Shown piece after piece: positions 1 to 7,817 of a stretch of 64,000 bases of DNA. The stretch spans positions 1 through 64,000 of the forward strand of contig DBGEOK010000004.1 of assembly GCA_048370855.1 (NCBI GenBank). Reading direction: 5' to 3'. The notes below the pieces were generated by a model. That model did not search any database. It was given only the letters and a program-made list of their open reading frames with translations, and was not told where the DNA came from. How positions within the stretch are numbered: the stretch's first letter is position 1; the number at the start of each line of letters is the position of its first letter. Position numbers and translations under genes: made by a program. The stretch is from Limiplasma sp048370855. Lineage in GTDB: Bacteria > Bacillota > Clostridia > Christensenellales > Aristaeellaceae.

Positions 1-207
1 ATTGAGCGCAAAGGCTGACAAGAGCCGGTACGGTCAAAAACCAAAACTGACGAAGCTGAAAGCGCGTCCGCGAACATGTGAACGGCATTTTTAAGGGATT
101 GCAAAAAATGATACAGGAAACATGGCGCCCGCCAGTTTCCATCCGAGAGAGACAAAAAGCCTGGAAAATAGAAAAACGACCCCATTTGGGTCGTCAGGGC
201 ATTATTC

Positions 208-408
208 GGCGATCTTTTCCGTTGAAAACTAACGTCTTGGCTAAAGCCGAAACTCCCCATCCAGGGTTTCAATCGCCAAAGGCGAAAACAGTGCGCCCGT
301 GCCAGCACGGGCGCACTGCCCACCGCTGGCGGAGTCAGGCGAGCCAATTTCATTTGGAGGGGCCTCGGCCCCTCCAAAACACTCCAAAATGGGTTTGTCA
401 ACAGCCTG
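208..408 (+). repeat. dispersed intergenic repeat, copy 1
   Basis: Shares ordered blocks with two other copies (7063-7233 on the minus strand and 9564-9770 on the plus strand): GGCGATCTTTTCCG near the left end, CTCCCC in the middle, then ATTTCATTTGGAGGGGC, its complement GCCCCTCC, and GGGTTTGTCAACA at the right end. This copy has an extra internal hairpin (CAGTGCGCCCGTG...CACGGGCGCACTG). It lies between genes and carries no transposase. Confidence 0.75.
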
Positions 409-838
409 ACGACCCAAGCTGGGCCGTTTTTTGATCTCCTGTGCGTTTCAGGAGTATTTGGTACGTCAAACGCGATATCCCCACGCTCTTTGAAGCCACG
501 GCGGCGAAGCCGGGTATCCGTCACAAGCTGATTCGCCTCAATACCATAAGGCATAACGAAAAATGGGGAGAAGTCGTCGTGAAGATCAGAAAAGGTTCTA
601 TCGTTCGCACAAGCACCAATGTGTCCGCCCCATTGGGCTTCCCCAGGGAAATTCCTCCATGATTCCTTTTCTGTCCAACATGTTTGACAAACCGATAGTG
701 CGGCGGAAATTGCAGGCGCGCGATCAACCGACCTTTTCGCCAGGCCTTATGAAGTCTGGTTTTGACAAAAGGATTGCGCTTTGGGTGACGACTATCCCTC
801 CAGGCTCCCGTATCGCCGCGATCAGGTCCGAACGGCGC

Positions 839-896
839 GCGGCCAGGCCGGCGGCTTATGAAGCGCGGGCGCGCCTCCCTCCGCCGGCCTGGCCGC
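839..896 (-). terminator. 16-bp GC-rich hairpin downstream of the GntR-type regulator
   Basis: Positions 839-854 pair perfectly with 881-896, with a 26-base loop. It lies about 40 bases past the stop of the minus-strand regulator gene. There is no T-run, so it is either an intrinsic terminator of unusual type or an mRNA 3' end stabiliser. Confidence 0.5.
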
Positions 897-937
897 TTAC
901 TGGGTATTTTTCTTTTCCCTCGATTCCTATATATCAG

Positions 938-2056
938 TCAATCCGTTTCATCCGCGGCTTGTCCGCCGCCGTTTGCCGGATAAGCCGGTCGCCGCACGCT
1001 TTCCCTCTCGATCAGCGTCCAGGGAAGCACCACGCTTTCCTCGGCGCCGCCGGCTATCATCCGCAGAAGCTTGGCGGCGGCTTCCCTGCCAAAGGCGTCC
1101 TTGGGATGTGAAAAGGAGGTGAGCTTCGGCTTGCAGACGGAGGCAAAGGCGCTGTTGTCGAAGCTGACGAGCGAAAGGTTCCCGGGCACGGACACGCCCA
1201 GCGCCTCCAGCCTGTCCAGCAGAAGCAAAGCGATTTCATCATTATAGCAGACAAGCGCGTCCATATCCTGTTTGACGCAACGAAGAAACGAAGCGCCCGC
1301 TTCCTCCTCCAGAAAGCCGCGCTTGTTTTCGGTGTTAAACCAGCGCACGCGGTCTTCGCCGCAGGGGCAGCCCGCGGCTTGCAAGGCGGCGGCATACCCC
1401 TGGTAGCGCAAGCGGCCCTGCATGTCGTCGCTTTTAAAAATGCCGCCGATACGGCGAAAGCCTCTGGATAGAAGCATTTCAACGGCCTGCCTGCCTCCGC
1501 CCTCGTCGTCGGTTACCACGTGTACGTTGCGGCGAAGCTGGGGATAAAATCCGTTAATGAATAAAACAGGGATGTTGCGTTCCCACAGCCGCTCGTATAG
1601 CGGAATATTCGGATTCGGCAGCGCGGTTTTCGTCCCCTCGATAATCAGCCCGTCGACGGGCGCTTCCAGCACGCGGGTCAGCAGCGCGCGCTCCCGGTCG
1701 GTGCGGTTATAAGTGGCGGACAGGCTCATAACGCAGTTTTCCAGCGACAGCACGCTTTCAATACCCCGAACGATGGATGGAAAGATGTAATCCGTAATAT
1801 AGGAAGTGATAACGCCGACATTGATTACGCCGCTGCGCTTGCGGGGGCCGTGCATCACATACGTACCGCTGCCTCGCCGCCTGACGACCAGTCCGTCGTT
1901 TTCCAGCAGGGAAATCGCTTGGCGCACGGTTTGGCGGCTGACCCCGAATTGATCCTTGAGCTCCGCCTCCGTCAGCAGCGCGGCGCCGTCCTGATAAACG
2001 CCGCCGGCGATGTCGCGCCGAAGGGCGTCCGCGACGAATTGATACTTTGGTACCAA
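938..2056 (-). CDS. GntR-type DNA-binding domain fused to a periplasmic-binding (LacI-type) sensor; AraR-like transcriptional repressor
   Basis: Predicted cytoplasmic transcription factor of 372 residues that would bind a sugar or sugar phosphate and release DNA. Residues 1-70 form a GntR winged helix (FGVSRQTVRQAISLLENDG, then RRRGSGTYV). From about residue 75 the chain is a LacI/ribose-binding-like domain (INVGVITSYITDYIFPSIVRG through VSFDNSAFASVCKPKLTSF). This order is that of AraR of Bacillus, so an arabinose-like ligand is possible but not shown. The start is TTG at 2056, six bases after a perfect AAGGAGGT; no ATG fits as well. No catabolic genes adjoin it, so its targets are probably outside the window. 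Confidence 0.9.
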   Translation of the reverse strand: MVPKYQFVADALRRDIAGGVYQDGAALLTEAELKDQFGVSRQTVRQAISLLENDGLVVRRRGSGTYVMHGPRKRSGVINVGVITSYITDYIFPSIVRGIESVLSLENCVMSLSATYNRTDRERALLTRVLEAPVDGLIIEGTKTALPNPNIPLYERLWERNIPVLFINGFYPQLRRNVHVVTDDEGGGRQAVEMLLSRGFRRIGGIFKSDDMQGRLRYQGYAAALQAAGCPCGEDRVRWFNTENKRGFLEEEAGASFLRCVKQDMDALVCYNDEIALLLLDRLEALGVSVPGNLSLVSFDNSAFASVCKPKLTSFSHPKDAFGREAAAKLLRMIAGGAEESVVLPWTLIERESVRRPAYPANGGGQAADETD

Positions 2057-2137
2057 TCAATTACCTCCTTGGAGAATCGCGGGCCAATAGGGCTTGCATT
2101 GCGCCGAGCAGCTCCCAGCCCGTCTTCTCCATGACCA

Positions 2138-2166
2138 ATCTTAGCATAGAACCATCACGCTGGCAA
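2138..2166 (-). promoter_or_regulatory. promoter of the GntR-type regulator
   Basis: On the minus strand TTGCCA (2166-2161) and TAAGAT (2143-2138) are 17 bases apart, the -10 preceded by TGC (extended -10). It lies about 80 bases before the TTG start. A 14-base core, TTCTATGCTAAGAT, is identical to that of the promoter at 11891-11919. Confidence 0.6.
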
Positions 2167-2528
2167 TTGGAAACCAAAAATGGTACGGGCGAACAAAAAA
2201 GGAAGAAAGCCAAGCGGACGAGAGGTTACATTCTTGATACACGCCTCAGGGGATCGGCCCCGATTCCATGTGCTCCGCGCGGAAATGGCCGCCGAAGCGG
2301 GTTCCGCTTCATAAAGCGACGATTCGTTCAAAATGTAACCATCCCCCGCAAGGGTGGAAAAGTGGATAAGCAGTACGGTAAACATGATGAGAGCAGAAAA
2401 AAACGTCCGAAGAAAAAATACCTTGAAAAAATTTCCCCATGCAACCGCCTATGTAACCGTTCCGCGGTATACTACTGATGGAAGGTAAGGGAAGACCTTC
2501 CCGAGAAATAGCGAAAGGGTTGATTTAC
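2167..2528. other. intergenic region upstream of the Pro/Glu/Ala-rich secreted protein
   Basis: No gene is supported here. A TATACT at 2468-2473 could be the -10 of the downstream gene, but no good -35 lies at the proper distance. The rest shows no clear structure to me. Confidence 0.4.
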
Positions 2529-3284
2529 ATGAAGAAAATGATGAAGCTGACAAGCCTCCTGCTGGCGCTGACGCTGATTTTGAGCGCCGCGGTTACAGCG
2601 GCGGCCGAAGAAGTCGAAACCGCGCCCGTCGAGGCCGTTTCCGAGGTCAAAGTCGAAGAAGCCGCTCCCGCTCCCGAAGCCAAGGTTGAGGCTCCCGAGG
2701 TCAAGGCCGAAGAACCCGCTCCCGCTCCCGAGGCCAAGATTGAAGCCCCCGCTCCCGAGATCAAGGCCGAAGAACCCGCTCCCGAGGCCAAGGCGGAGTC
2801 CCCGGCGGTCGCTCCTGAGCAGAAGGAGGAAGCTCCGGCTCCCGAGGCGGAGGAGAGCTCCGAAACCGAGAAGCAGGACGCGCCGGCTGACGAGGAAGCG
2901 CCCGTATGCGAGAGCACGGAAGCGCCGGAGCTTGCCGAGGAGCCCGAGGCCGCCGAAGAGGTTGGGACTGTGGAAGCTACCGAAAGCTCCGAAGAGCCGG
3001 AAGCCGCCGAAGAGACCCAGACGGCTGAAGAGCCTGCGGAAGCGGCTGTTGCGCGCAGCGTGGACGTCCGCGTGCTGGGCGGCGACTTTGCCATCGGCGA
3101 TACCGTGACCATGGAGGCTGTGCTGAACGGCTATGAGAACGTCGGTTACACCCTCGTTTGGGAGTGCCGGAACGGCGGAGACTGGAAGCCCGCGGCCGGC
3201 AGCAACAACGGCATGACCTATTCCTTCACCCTGACCGAGGAAACCGCGCAATATGTGTGGCGCGTGACCGTCACCGCGGAGTAA
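2529..3284 (+). CDS. secreted protein with Glu/Pro/Ala-rich spacer and C-terminal beta domain
   Basis: 251 residues. Residues 1-27 are a Sec signal peptide (MKKMMKLTSLLLALTLILSA, then AVTAAAEE) with no lipobox cysteine. Residues 28 to about 175 are low-complexity, rich in Glu, Pro and Ala, with repeated units such as APAPEAK and KAEEPAP; this should be extended, acidic and wall-spanning. The last 75 residues (VDVRVLGGDFAIGDTVTMEA to WRVTVTAE) look like one Ig-like beta-sandwich. No sortase motif or membrane anchor is visible, so the protein is probably released or held by charge. The start at 2529 is chosen because it begins the signal peptide and follows AAAGGG by nine bases; an upstream in-frame ATG at 2478 lacks a ribosome site. 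The neighbour downstream is another secreted surface protein. Confidence 0.75.
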   Translation: MKKMMKLTSLLLALTLILSAAVTAAAEEVETAPVEAVSEVKVEEAAPAPEAKVEAPEVKAEEPAPAPEAKIEAPAPEIKAEEPAPEAKAESPAVAPEQKEEAPAPEAEESSETEKQDAPADEEAPVCESTEAPELAEEPEAAEEVGTVEATESSEEPEAAEETQTAEEPAEAAVARSVDVRVLGGDFAIGDTVTMEAVLNGYENVGYTLVWECRNGGDWKPAAGSNNGMTYSFTLTEETAQYVWRVTVTAE

Positions 3285-3335
3285 CCTTTGCGAGTTCCAC
3301 TCCTTCATGTAATCTTCCCGCCCAGATAAAAAAGG

Positions 3336-3359
3336 GGGCGCCGGCAAGTACCGGCGCCC
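3336..3359. terminator. 9-bp GC hairpin between the two secreted-protein genes
   Basis: GGGCGCCGG (3336-3344) pairs with CCGGCGCCC (3351-3359) around a six-base loop. An A-run lies on the left, so only minus-strand reading gives a hairpin followed by a T-run. It still lies where a terminator of the gene ending at 3284 is expected. Confidence 0.5.
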
Positions 3360-3440
3360 TGCCGCGGTCGAAACAACAGGTTGATTCATTGTATTGAGTC
3401 GTGTATGATAAAGACTGAGAATAAATCGGAGGTCAAGGAC

Positions 3441-6400
3441 ATGAAAAGCATGCTGAAGAAGGCGCTGGCATTACTACTGGCCGTCGGAATGGCGCTGGGC
3501 GGCGCGGTAAACGCCGGCCTGGCCGATACGCAGAGCAGCCGCGAAGTCAAGATCAATCCCAAGCCCGGCACGGAACCTTCCGTCCAGGCGGAGTCCTATT
3601 CGCTTTTCATCGTCCCGAACGTTCCGGAGGGATACCGTAAGGGAAACAAGCTGGATGCGATCGAGGTGGTATATACCCTTTCGGCGGACGATGGGAAGTA
3701 TTCTCCCGACGGAAGCTTTAACCTGGAAAGCTGCTATACGGGCAGTCAGATCGCATGCGTTGGGTTCAGCGCCTCCGCGGCTTCCAAAAAGGTGCTGTTC
3801 GGAATCGTTGGACACGGCGTTAAAAGCTATACGTCTCCCGGCGCGCCGACCTCCTTTTCGGAGGCCGATATCAGGGCGATGGCCGGCAAAACCTATTATG
3901 GCGTGTGGAGCGGCGGCGAAGCGACGGGTTTGGAGGATGAACCGACCGAAAAGGTCATAACGGTGCACGCCAACATTCCGGAGGCATTCCGGACGAAGGC
4001 CGAGCCGGCGTCCTTCCAGATCGTTGTCAAAAAGGATAAGCCGGCGCAGGCGGGCAAGGATGAGTATGTTCTCACGCCCGGCGCTTCGTCGGCGTTAAAG
4101 GGCTGCTTTGATTCCAGGATTTCCTGCAAGTATTTTACGCCGACTCTGGACGATGTGGAGGCGGACTGCATCCGGGCCGTCAGCGTCAAGTATACCTGGG
4201 AGCAGGTGCTGTCCATGTCGGATGAGTATTACGCGCAGTGGAACGTACCCGCCGGCAAAAAAACGACGTTCTCCCCCGGCTGGGCGGAGGGCTGCTATGC
4301 CGGCGTCGCGCACCCCTATCCGGTAAAGGACAATTATCCAAAGATCACCTGGATATGGAACGGCAGCGGGTATGAACTGACGCTGCCCAATCCCGTGTCG
4401 GGCGACCCTCTGTGGGCGGGCTATAACAGCTACGGCGGACGCTCGGATTACAAATTCCTGTATTGGTCTACCCAGCGCGACGACCAAAAAGGCGGCGTCT
4501 ACCGCGCGGGCGACACGCTCACAACCTACGTGGACTCCTTGTACGCGGTATATGAAAAAACCGTCCGGTTCCACAGCAATGTCGCCGGTATGGACGACGC
4601 CGTCAAGACGGTCGGAACCTTTTATCGCGGCAGCACGGACGATAAGGACAAGAACAGCGGTTATCGGCTTACCTTCCCGGAGCTCTACGACGGCTTTGCG
4701 CCTAACGCGGGCTATCATTTCCTGGGCTGGTGCTTAAACGGCGACGGAACGGGTACGCTCTACCAGCCCGGCGACACGGCGACGCTCCGCGGCGAAAGCG
4801 ACTATTACGCCATATGGCAGGTTAACGAGGACGCGGATTATACCGTCCGTTACTTCGTGGAAGGCGAGACCGGTCCGCGCGACGAGGTTGTCCGTCACGC
4901 CCCGACCGGCGCGCGGGTGGATGCGTCCGCGCTGGCGGCGGAAAAGGAATACCCGGGCTTCCGGTATACCGGCTATACCGCGACGGACGAGACGGTCGAG
5001 CCGGATGGGAGCACCGTAGTAGACCTGCATTACGGTCGGACCTACTCGGTCGTCTACCGCTATGAGGGCGGGGTGCCGGAGGGGGCTCCGGAAGCGCCTC
5101 AACCCTTGGAAAACGTGCTTCCCGGCGAGGAAGTAAGCCTGGACGCCGCCAGCCGGAAGGTGGACGGCTTTACCTGGAGCGGATGGTCCGTTGAGTCTCC
5201 GGCGGGCCTTGCGGCAGAAGACGGGAAGCTTCAGATGCCGTCCTCGGATGTGACCGTGGTAGGCCGCTTTACGGCGGATACCTCGAAGTTTGAGGTTCAG
5301 GCCGTCGACGGCTATTACACCGGCAAGGAGTATACGCTGGAAATCAAGGGCATCCAGCGCAAGGACGAGGCGTTCCTCAGGACCGCCGGAGGAGATTGGC
5401 AGCCGGTTTTCAGGCTGACCTTCCGCGACGCGGTGGATACCACGGTAGACGCGCGGGTTGAGCGCGGCGGGCTCGAGATCTGGCGGCAGGAAAACATTCC
5501 GGTTCATGTGAGAAAGCGGACGCTGACCTATGAAGTTGAAAGCGCGGTCTATCCTTACATGGGTTACAATATGCCGCAGTCCGTCAAGGCGGTCAATACG
5601 ACCGAGGGAGCGTTTGAAAACGGCTACTGCCTGGTAAAAGGCGAGGACGTCGTCATCAACCTCGACGCGAACGCGGAGCAGACCTTTGTAACCAACGGCC
5701 CCGTCGCCGTGGGTCTGGATGCGGAAACGCCCTTTGCCCCGGCAAACGAAAAGACGAACCTGAACAACTACGAGATTACCGTGATCCCCGGCAGCATCGA
5801 GATCACGCCGCAGCGGGTGGAGCTGCTGCTTCCCTACAGCGCGTTCCAGTATAACGCGGCCAACCATGAGGTAGAGCTGGGCGACGTCATTGCCAAGGGC
5901 TTCTGGCCTGAGGTAAAGGGCTGGTCCGCCGCCTTCGCGTCGCAGGCGGATGGAACGCCGTGCAATGTACGCCGCGTCCCCGGCGACCAGACCCTGGCGC
6001 TGGACCTGACCACGCTTTCACTGACTGTGGACGAGGACGCGGCGCTGCCCGAGGGAGTACGCCTGGCCGATCAGTATACGATTGTGCAGCAGGAGGGCAC
6101 GCTGCATGTAAGCGGCGATGCGGGAGCGTTTTCCGTCACGCTGACGGCTCGGGATATCGAGACGGTATATGATGGAGCGCTGCATGAGGTTGATCCCGGC
6201 GACGCGGCGGCCTTTACGGTAGAAGGGCTGCCCGAGGGCGTGGAACTGAGCGGAATAAAAGCGGCGGCATCCGGCAGGACGGCGGGCCGTTATCCCATCG
6301 CGTTTGAAGGCGAGCCCGTATTCCTGGATACCACGACCACTCCGGCCGCCGATGTGAGCGAAAGCTTCAGGGTCACGGCCCGGGAGGGCACGCTCTCTAT

Positions 6401-6989
6401 CGCCAAACGGCCCGTCCGGTTTGTGGTTGGCTCGGTTACGCACGTCTATGACGGTGCGGAACACAGCGCCGCCTGGGCTGTGGACGGCGTCGCGGAGGCG
6501 GACGGCTCTGTTGTCGGCGGCCTGGCCGCCGGTGATTCCGTCAGCGCCGTGCTGACCGGCAACGCGCGTGTCGACGTGGGTACGAGCAAGGTCGCCTTTG
6601 ACAAGCGCGCGACGGCCATTTTAAACGGAACCGAGGACGTTACCTCCAGCTACGATATCAGGGAATGGGGAACCGGCAGCGTCGTGATCGTCCCGGCGGA
6701 GGCGGGCTACACGGTGCGCTACTACTACAACGGCGTAGAGGACGGTGCGGAAACCGTCTATGGAACCGGCCAAATCGGCGATGTCGTCAGCGCATATCCC
6801 ACGAAGGCGCGCGACGGCATGCGCCTGGAGCGCACGAGCGGCCTTCCGCTCACGCTTGACGCCGATGCCCAGCGCAACGTCATCAGCGTATACTATGCGA
6901 CCCGACCGGAGCAGGAGCTGCTGGTGGAGGTGGAAACGCCTTTGGCCGGCAGTATGATGAGCGTAACCGCGGGCGATACGGCGGAATAA
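3441..6989 (+). CDS. large secreted multi-domain surface protein (InlB-type and MucBP-like repeats)
   Basis: 1182 residues with an N-terminal Sec signal peptide (LKKALALLLAVGMALGGAVN). Around residues 370-460 is a Listeria-Bacteroides (InlB B-type) repeat, recognised by its GYHFLGWCLNGDGTG...YYAIWQ pattern. At about 466-535 and in the last 90 residues are MucBP-like repeats starting YTVRYF and YTVRYYYNG. Between about 880 and 1060 are MBG-like beta modules (VYDGALHEVD, VYDGAEHSA). Such proteins are usually adhesins. There is no LPXTG motif or terminal hydrophobic anchor; the chain ends ETPLAGSMMSVTAGDTAE. The start follows GGAGG by eight bases; in-frame codons upstream (from 3381) precede it without a ribosome site. 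A long hairpin follows at 7021. Confidence 0.8.
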   Translation: MKSMLKKALALLLAVGMALGGAVNAGLADTQSSREVKINPKPGTEPSVQAESYSLFIVPNVPEGYRKGNKLDAIEVVYTLSADDGKYSPDGSFNLESCYTGSQIACVGFSASAASKKVLFGIVGHGVKSYTSPGAPTSFSEADIRAMAGKTYYGVWSGGEATGLEDEPTEKVITVHANIPEAFRTKAEPASFQIVVKKDKPAQAGKDEYVLTPGASSALKGCFDSRISCKYFTPTLDDVEADCIRAVSVKYTWEQVLSMSDEYYAQWNVPAGKKTTFSPGWAEGCYAGVAHPYPVKDNYPKITWIWNGSGYELTLPNPVSGDPLWAGYNSYGGRSDYKFLYWSTQRDDQKGGVYRAGDTLTTYVDSLYAVYEKTVRFHSNVAGMDDAVKTVGTFYRGSTDDKDKNSGYRLTFPELYDGFAPNAGYHFLGWCLNGDGTGTLYQPGDTATLRGESDYYAIWQVNEDADYTVRYFVEGETGPRDEVVRHAPTGARVDASALAAEKEYPGFRYTGYTATDETVEPDGSTVVDLHYGRTYSVVYRYEGGVPEGAPEAPQPLENVLPGEEVSLDAASRKVDGFTWSGWSVESPAGLAAEDGKLQMPSSDVTVVGRFTADTSKFEVQAVDGYYTGKEYTLEIKGIQRKDEAFLRTAGGDWQPVFRLTFRDAVDTTVDARVERGGLEIWRQENIPVHVRKRTLTYEVESAVYPYMGYNMPQSVKAVNTTEGAFENGYCLVKGEDVVINLDANAEQTFVTNGPVAVGLDAETPFAPANEKTNLNNYEITVIPGSIEITPQRVELLLPYSAFQYNAANHEVELGDVIAKGFWPEVKGWSAAFASQADGTPCNVRRVPGDQTLALDLTTLSLTVDEDAALPEGVRLADQYTIVQQEGTLHVSGDAGAFSVTLTARDIETVYDGALHEVDPGDAAAFTVEGLPEGVELSGIKAAASGRTAGRYPIAFEGEPVFLDTTTTPAADVSESFRVTAREGTLSIAKRPVRFVVGSVTHVYDGAEHSAAWAVDGVAEADGSVVGGLAAGDSVSAVLTGNARVDVGTSKVAFDKRATAILNGTEDVTSSYDIREWGTGSVVIVPAEAGYTVRYYYNGVEDGAETVYGTGQIGDVVSAYPTKARDGMRLERTSGLPLTLDADAQRNVISVYYATRPEQELLVEVETPLAGSMMSVTAGDTAE

Positions 6990-7020
6990 GCCCGCAGGCC
7001 AATATAGGATGAAACGAACA

Positions 7021-7061
7021 GAGGGAACCGGAGGAGCCTGTGGTTCCCCCGGTTCCCTCGC
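7021..7061 (+). terminator. long hairpin after the surface-protein gene (hairpin copy a)
   Basis: Positions 7021-7038 pair with 7042-7059 except for one A/C mismatch and one G/T wobble. It lies 32 bases after a stop codon and has no T-run. The same 41 bases recur at 7236-7276 with two differences. Confidence 0.6.
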
Positions 7062-7062
7062 A

Positions 7063-7233
7063 GATTGTCGACAAACCTATTACGGGGGTCATTTGGAGGG
7101 GCGACAGCCCCTCCAAATGAAATCGTATCGCCTGGCTTTGCCAGGCGGGCGGGGAGTTTGCGTCTTTGCCGCAAACACTTCCAACAGTCCTCGGCGGAAA
7201 AGATCGCCGAAAGGCGAGCTTTTTCGACGCCCT
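7063..7233 (-). repeat. dispersed intergenic repeat, copy 2
   Basis: Read on the minus strand it begins AGGGCGTCGAAAAAGCTCGCC, continues with GGCGATCTTTTCCG and CTCCCCGCCCGCCTGG, then CATTTGGAGGGGC with its complement, and ends GGTTTGTCGACA. It matches copy 3 closely over its length. It is bounded by the hairpins at 7021-7061 and 7236-7276. Confidence 0.75.
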
Positions 7234-7235
7234 GA

Positions 7236-7276
7236 GAGGGAACCGGGGGAGCCTGTGGCTCCCCCGGTTCCCTCGC
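7236..7276. repeat. perfect 18-bp hairpin, copy b of the flanking hairpin
   Basis: Positions 7236-7253 pair perfectly with 7257-7274 around the loop TGT. It differs from 7021-7061 at two positions, both of which improve pairing here. It borders the AGGGCGTCG end of repeat copy 2, just as another long hairpin borders that end of copy 3. Confidence 0.65.
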
Positions 7277-7507
7277 TTTCGCAGGGCATGGCTCAGCCGG
7301 ACCGTCTCGTTTCCGCCGCCGGCGAACAATCCGCGCCTTCAAAGGGGTACAGCGAAGGCAACCCTCCCGCCTGATGCCCGTTTGAGCGCCGGACGCCCGG
7401 CGGAAGCGGCGGCCGGCGCAACCGATGCGCCAGGTATTCAGGCGCGCCGCCTCGCCGGCGCTGAGGAAAGGCGAAAATTTGACGCCGAGGAGAAGTAAAA
7501 ATTACGC

Positions 7508-7536
7508 TTGACAAACAAGCCGGGCTTCGCTACAAT
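7508..7536 (+). promoter_or_regulatory. promoter of the T-box leader and acyl-CoA ligase gene
   Basis: TTGACA (7508-7513) and TACAAT (7531-7536) with a 17-base spacer. Transcription should start near 7543, directly before the first stem of the T-box. Confidence 0.85.
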
Positions 7537-7542
7537 ACTTCG

Positions 7543-7776
7543 TAAACGCGATGAACGGGCATGGTTGTCCGCCTTGGCTCAAAAGAGAGACGCCGGCTGG
7601 TGCGAGGCGTCGGGCTTGGGGCAGCCTCTCTCCCGCGAGCGGTCGGCGTGAAACGGCAGTAGCGCCGAACGGGTCAGCCCGTCACAGCAAGCCTAAGTGG
7701 GAGCTCAGGCTCCAACCGAAGTGGTACCGCGGAAGCTCGGCTTTCGTCTTCGCATGCGAGGACGAAGGCTTTTTTC
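7543..7776 (+). ncRNA. T-box riboswitch (tRNA-sensing leader) before an acyl-CoA ligase gene
   Basis: All T-box landmarks are in order. Stem I has the GATGA/GAGC kink-turn strands (7550-7554 and 7637-7640), an AGAGAG bulge (7584-7589) and the apical GGCTGGTG (7595-7602) between ACGCC and GGCGT. A linker stem follows (CGGGTCAGCCCG). The T-box itself, GAAGTGGTACCGCGG, is at 7718-7732. The terminator is a 14-bp stem (7740-7753 with 7756-7769 region) followed by six T. Placing the short stem CGGG (7556-7559)/CCCG (7632-7635) puts the specifier at CTC (7628-7630), a leucine codon. The base after it is T rather than the usual purine, so the specifier is tentative. Uncharged tRNA would favour read-through into the ligase gene. 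Confidence 0.93.
7740..7775 (+). terminator. regulated intrinsic terminator of the T-box leader
   Basis: GCTTTCGTCTTCGC and GCGAGGACGAAGGC form a stem with loop AT/CATG and are followed by TTTTTT (7770-7775). It would be disrupted when the T-box sequence pairs in the antiterminator. Confidence 0.9.
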
Positions 7777-7817
7777 TTTCCGCATGGTAAAAAAATGAAC
7801 TTGAGGAGGACGAACGC

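Larger units (their letters stand above)
1..937. other. gene-poor stretch holding repeat copy 1
   Basis: I see no supported gene here. The short open frames have no convincing ribosome site and run through the repeat at 208-408. A small hairpin (ACGACCC...GGGTCGT, about 177-194) sits just before the repeat. The part at 430-830 could be a decayed gene, but I recognise no family in any frame. Confidence 0.5.
6990..7507. other. intergenic region with duplicated hairpin and repeat copy 2
   Basis: No gene is supported. It holds two near-identical 41-base hairpins (7021 and 7236) with repeat copy 2 between them, then about 230 bases of GC-rich sequence up to the T-box promoter. Open frames here are translations of the repeat. 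Confidence 0.6.

Noticed and set aside
78..1111. Possible small genes left of the GntR-type regulator
   Set aside because: They run through repeat copy 1 or overlap the regulator; no ribosome sites, no recognisable family.
2525..3389. Repetitive frames (Gly/Phe/Leu-rich and Ser/Ala-rich) opposite the Glu/Pro/Ala-rich protein
   Set aside because: They mirror the codon repeats of the real gene. The plus-strand frame has a signal peptide and ribosome site.
4734..5867. Long frame on the minus strand within the surface-protein gene
   Set aside because: It is a shadow of the real coding frame, with arginine- and valine-rich composition and no motif.
7202..7222. Stand-alone terminator TCGCC-GAAA-GGCGA with T-run
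   Set aside because: It is part of repeat copy 2, and its matching block is present in the other copies, so it is listed with the repeat.
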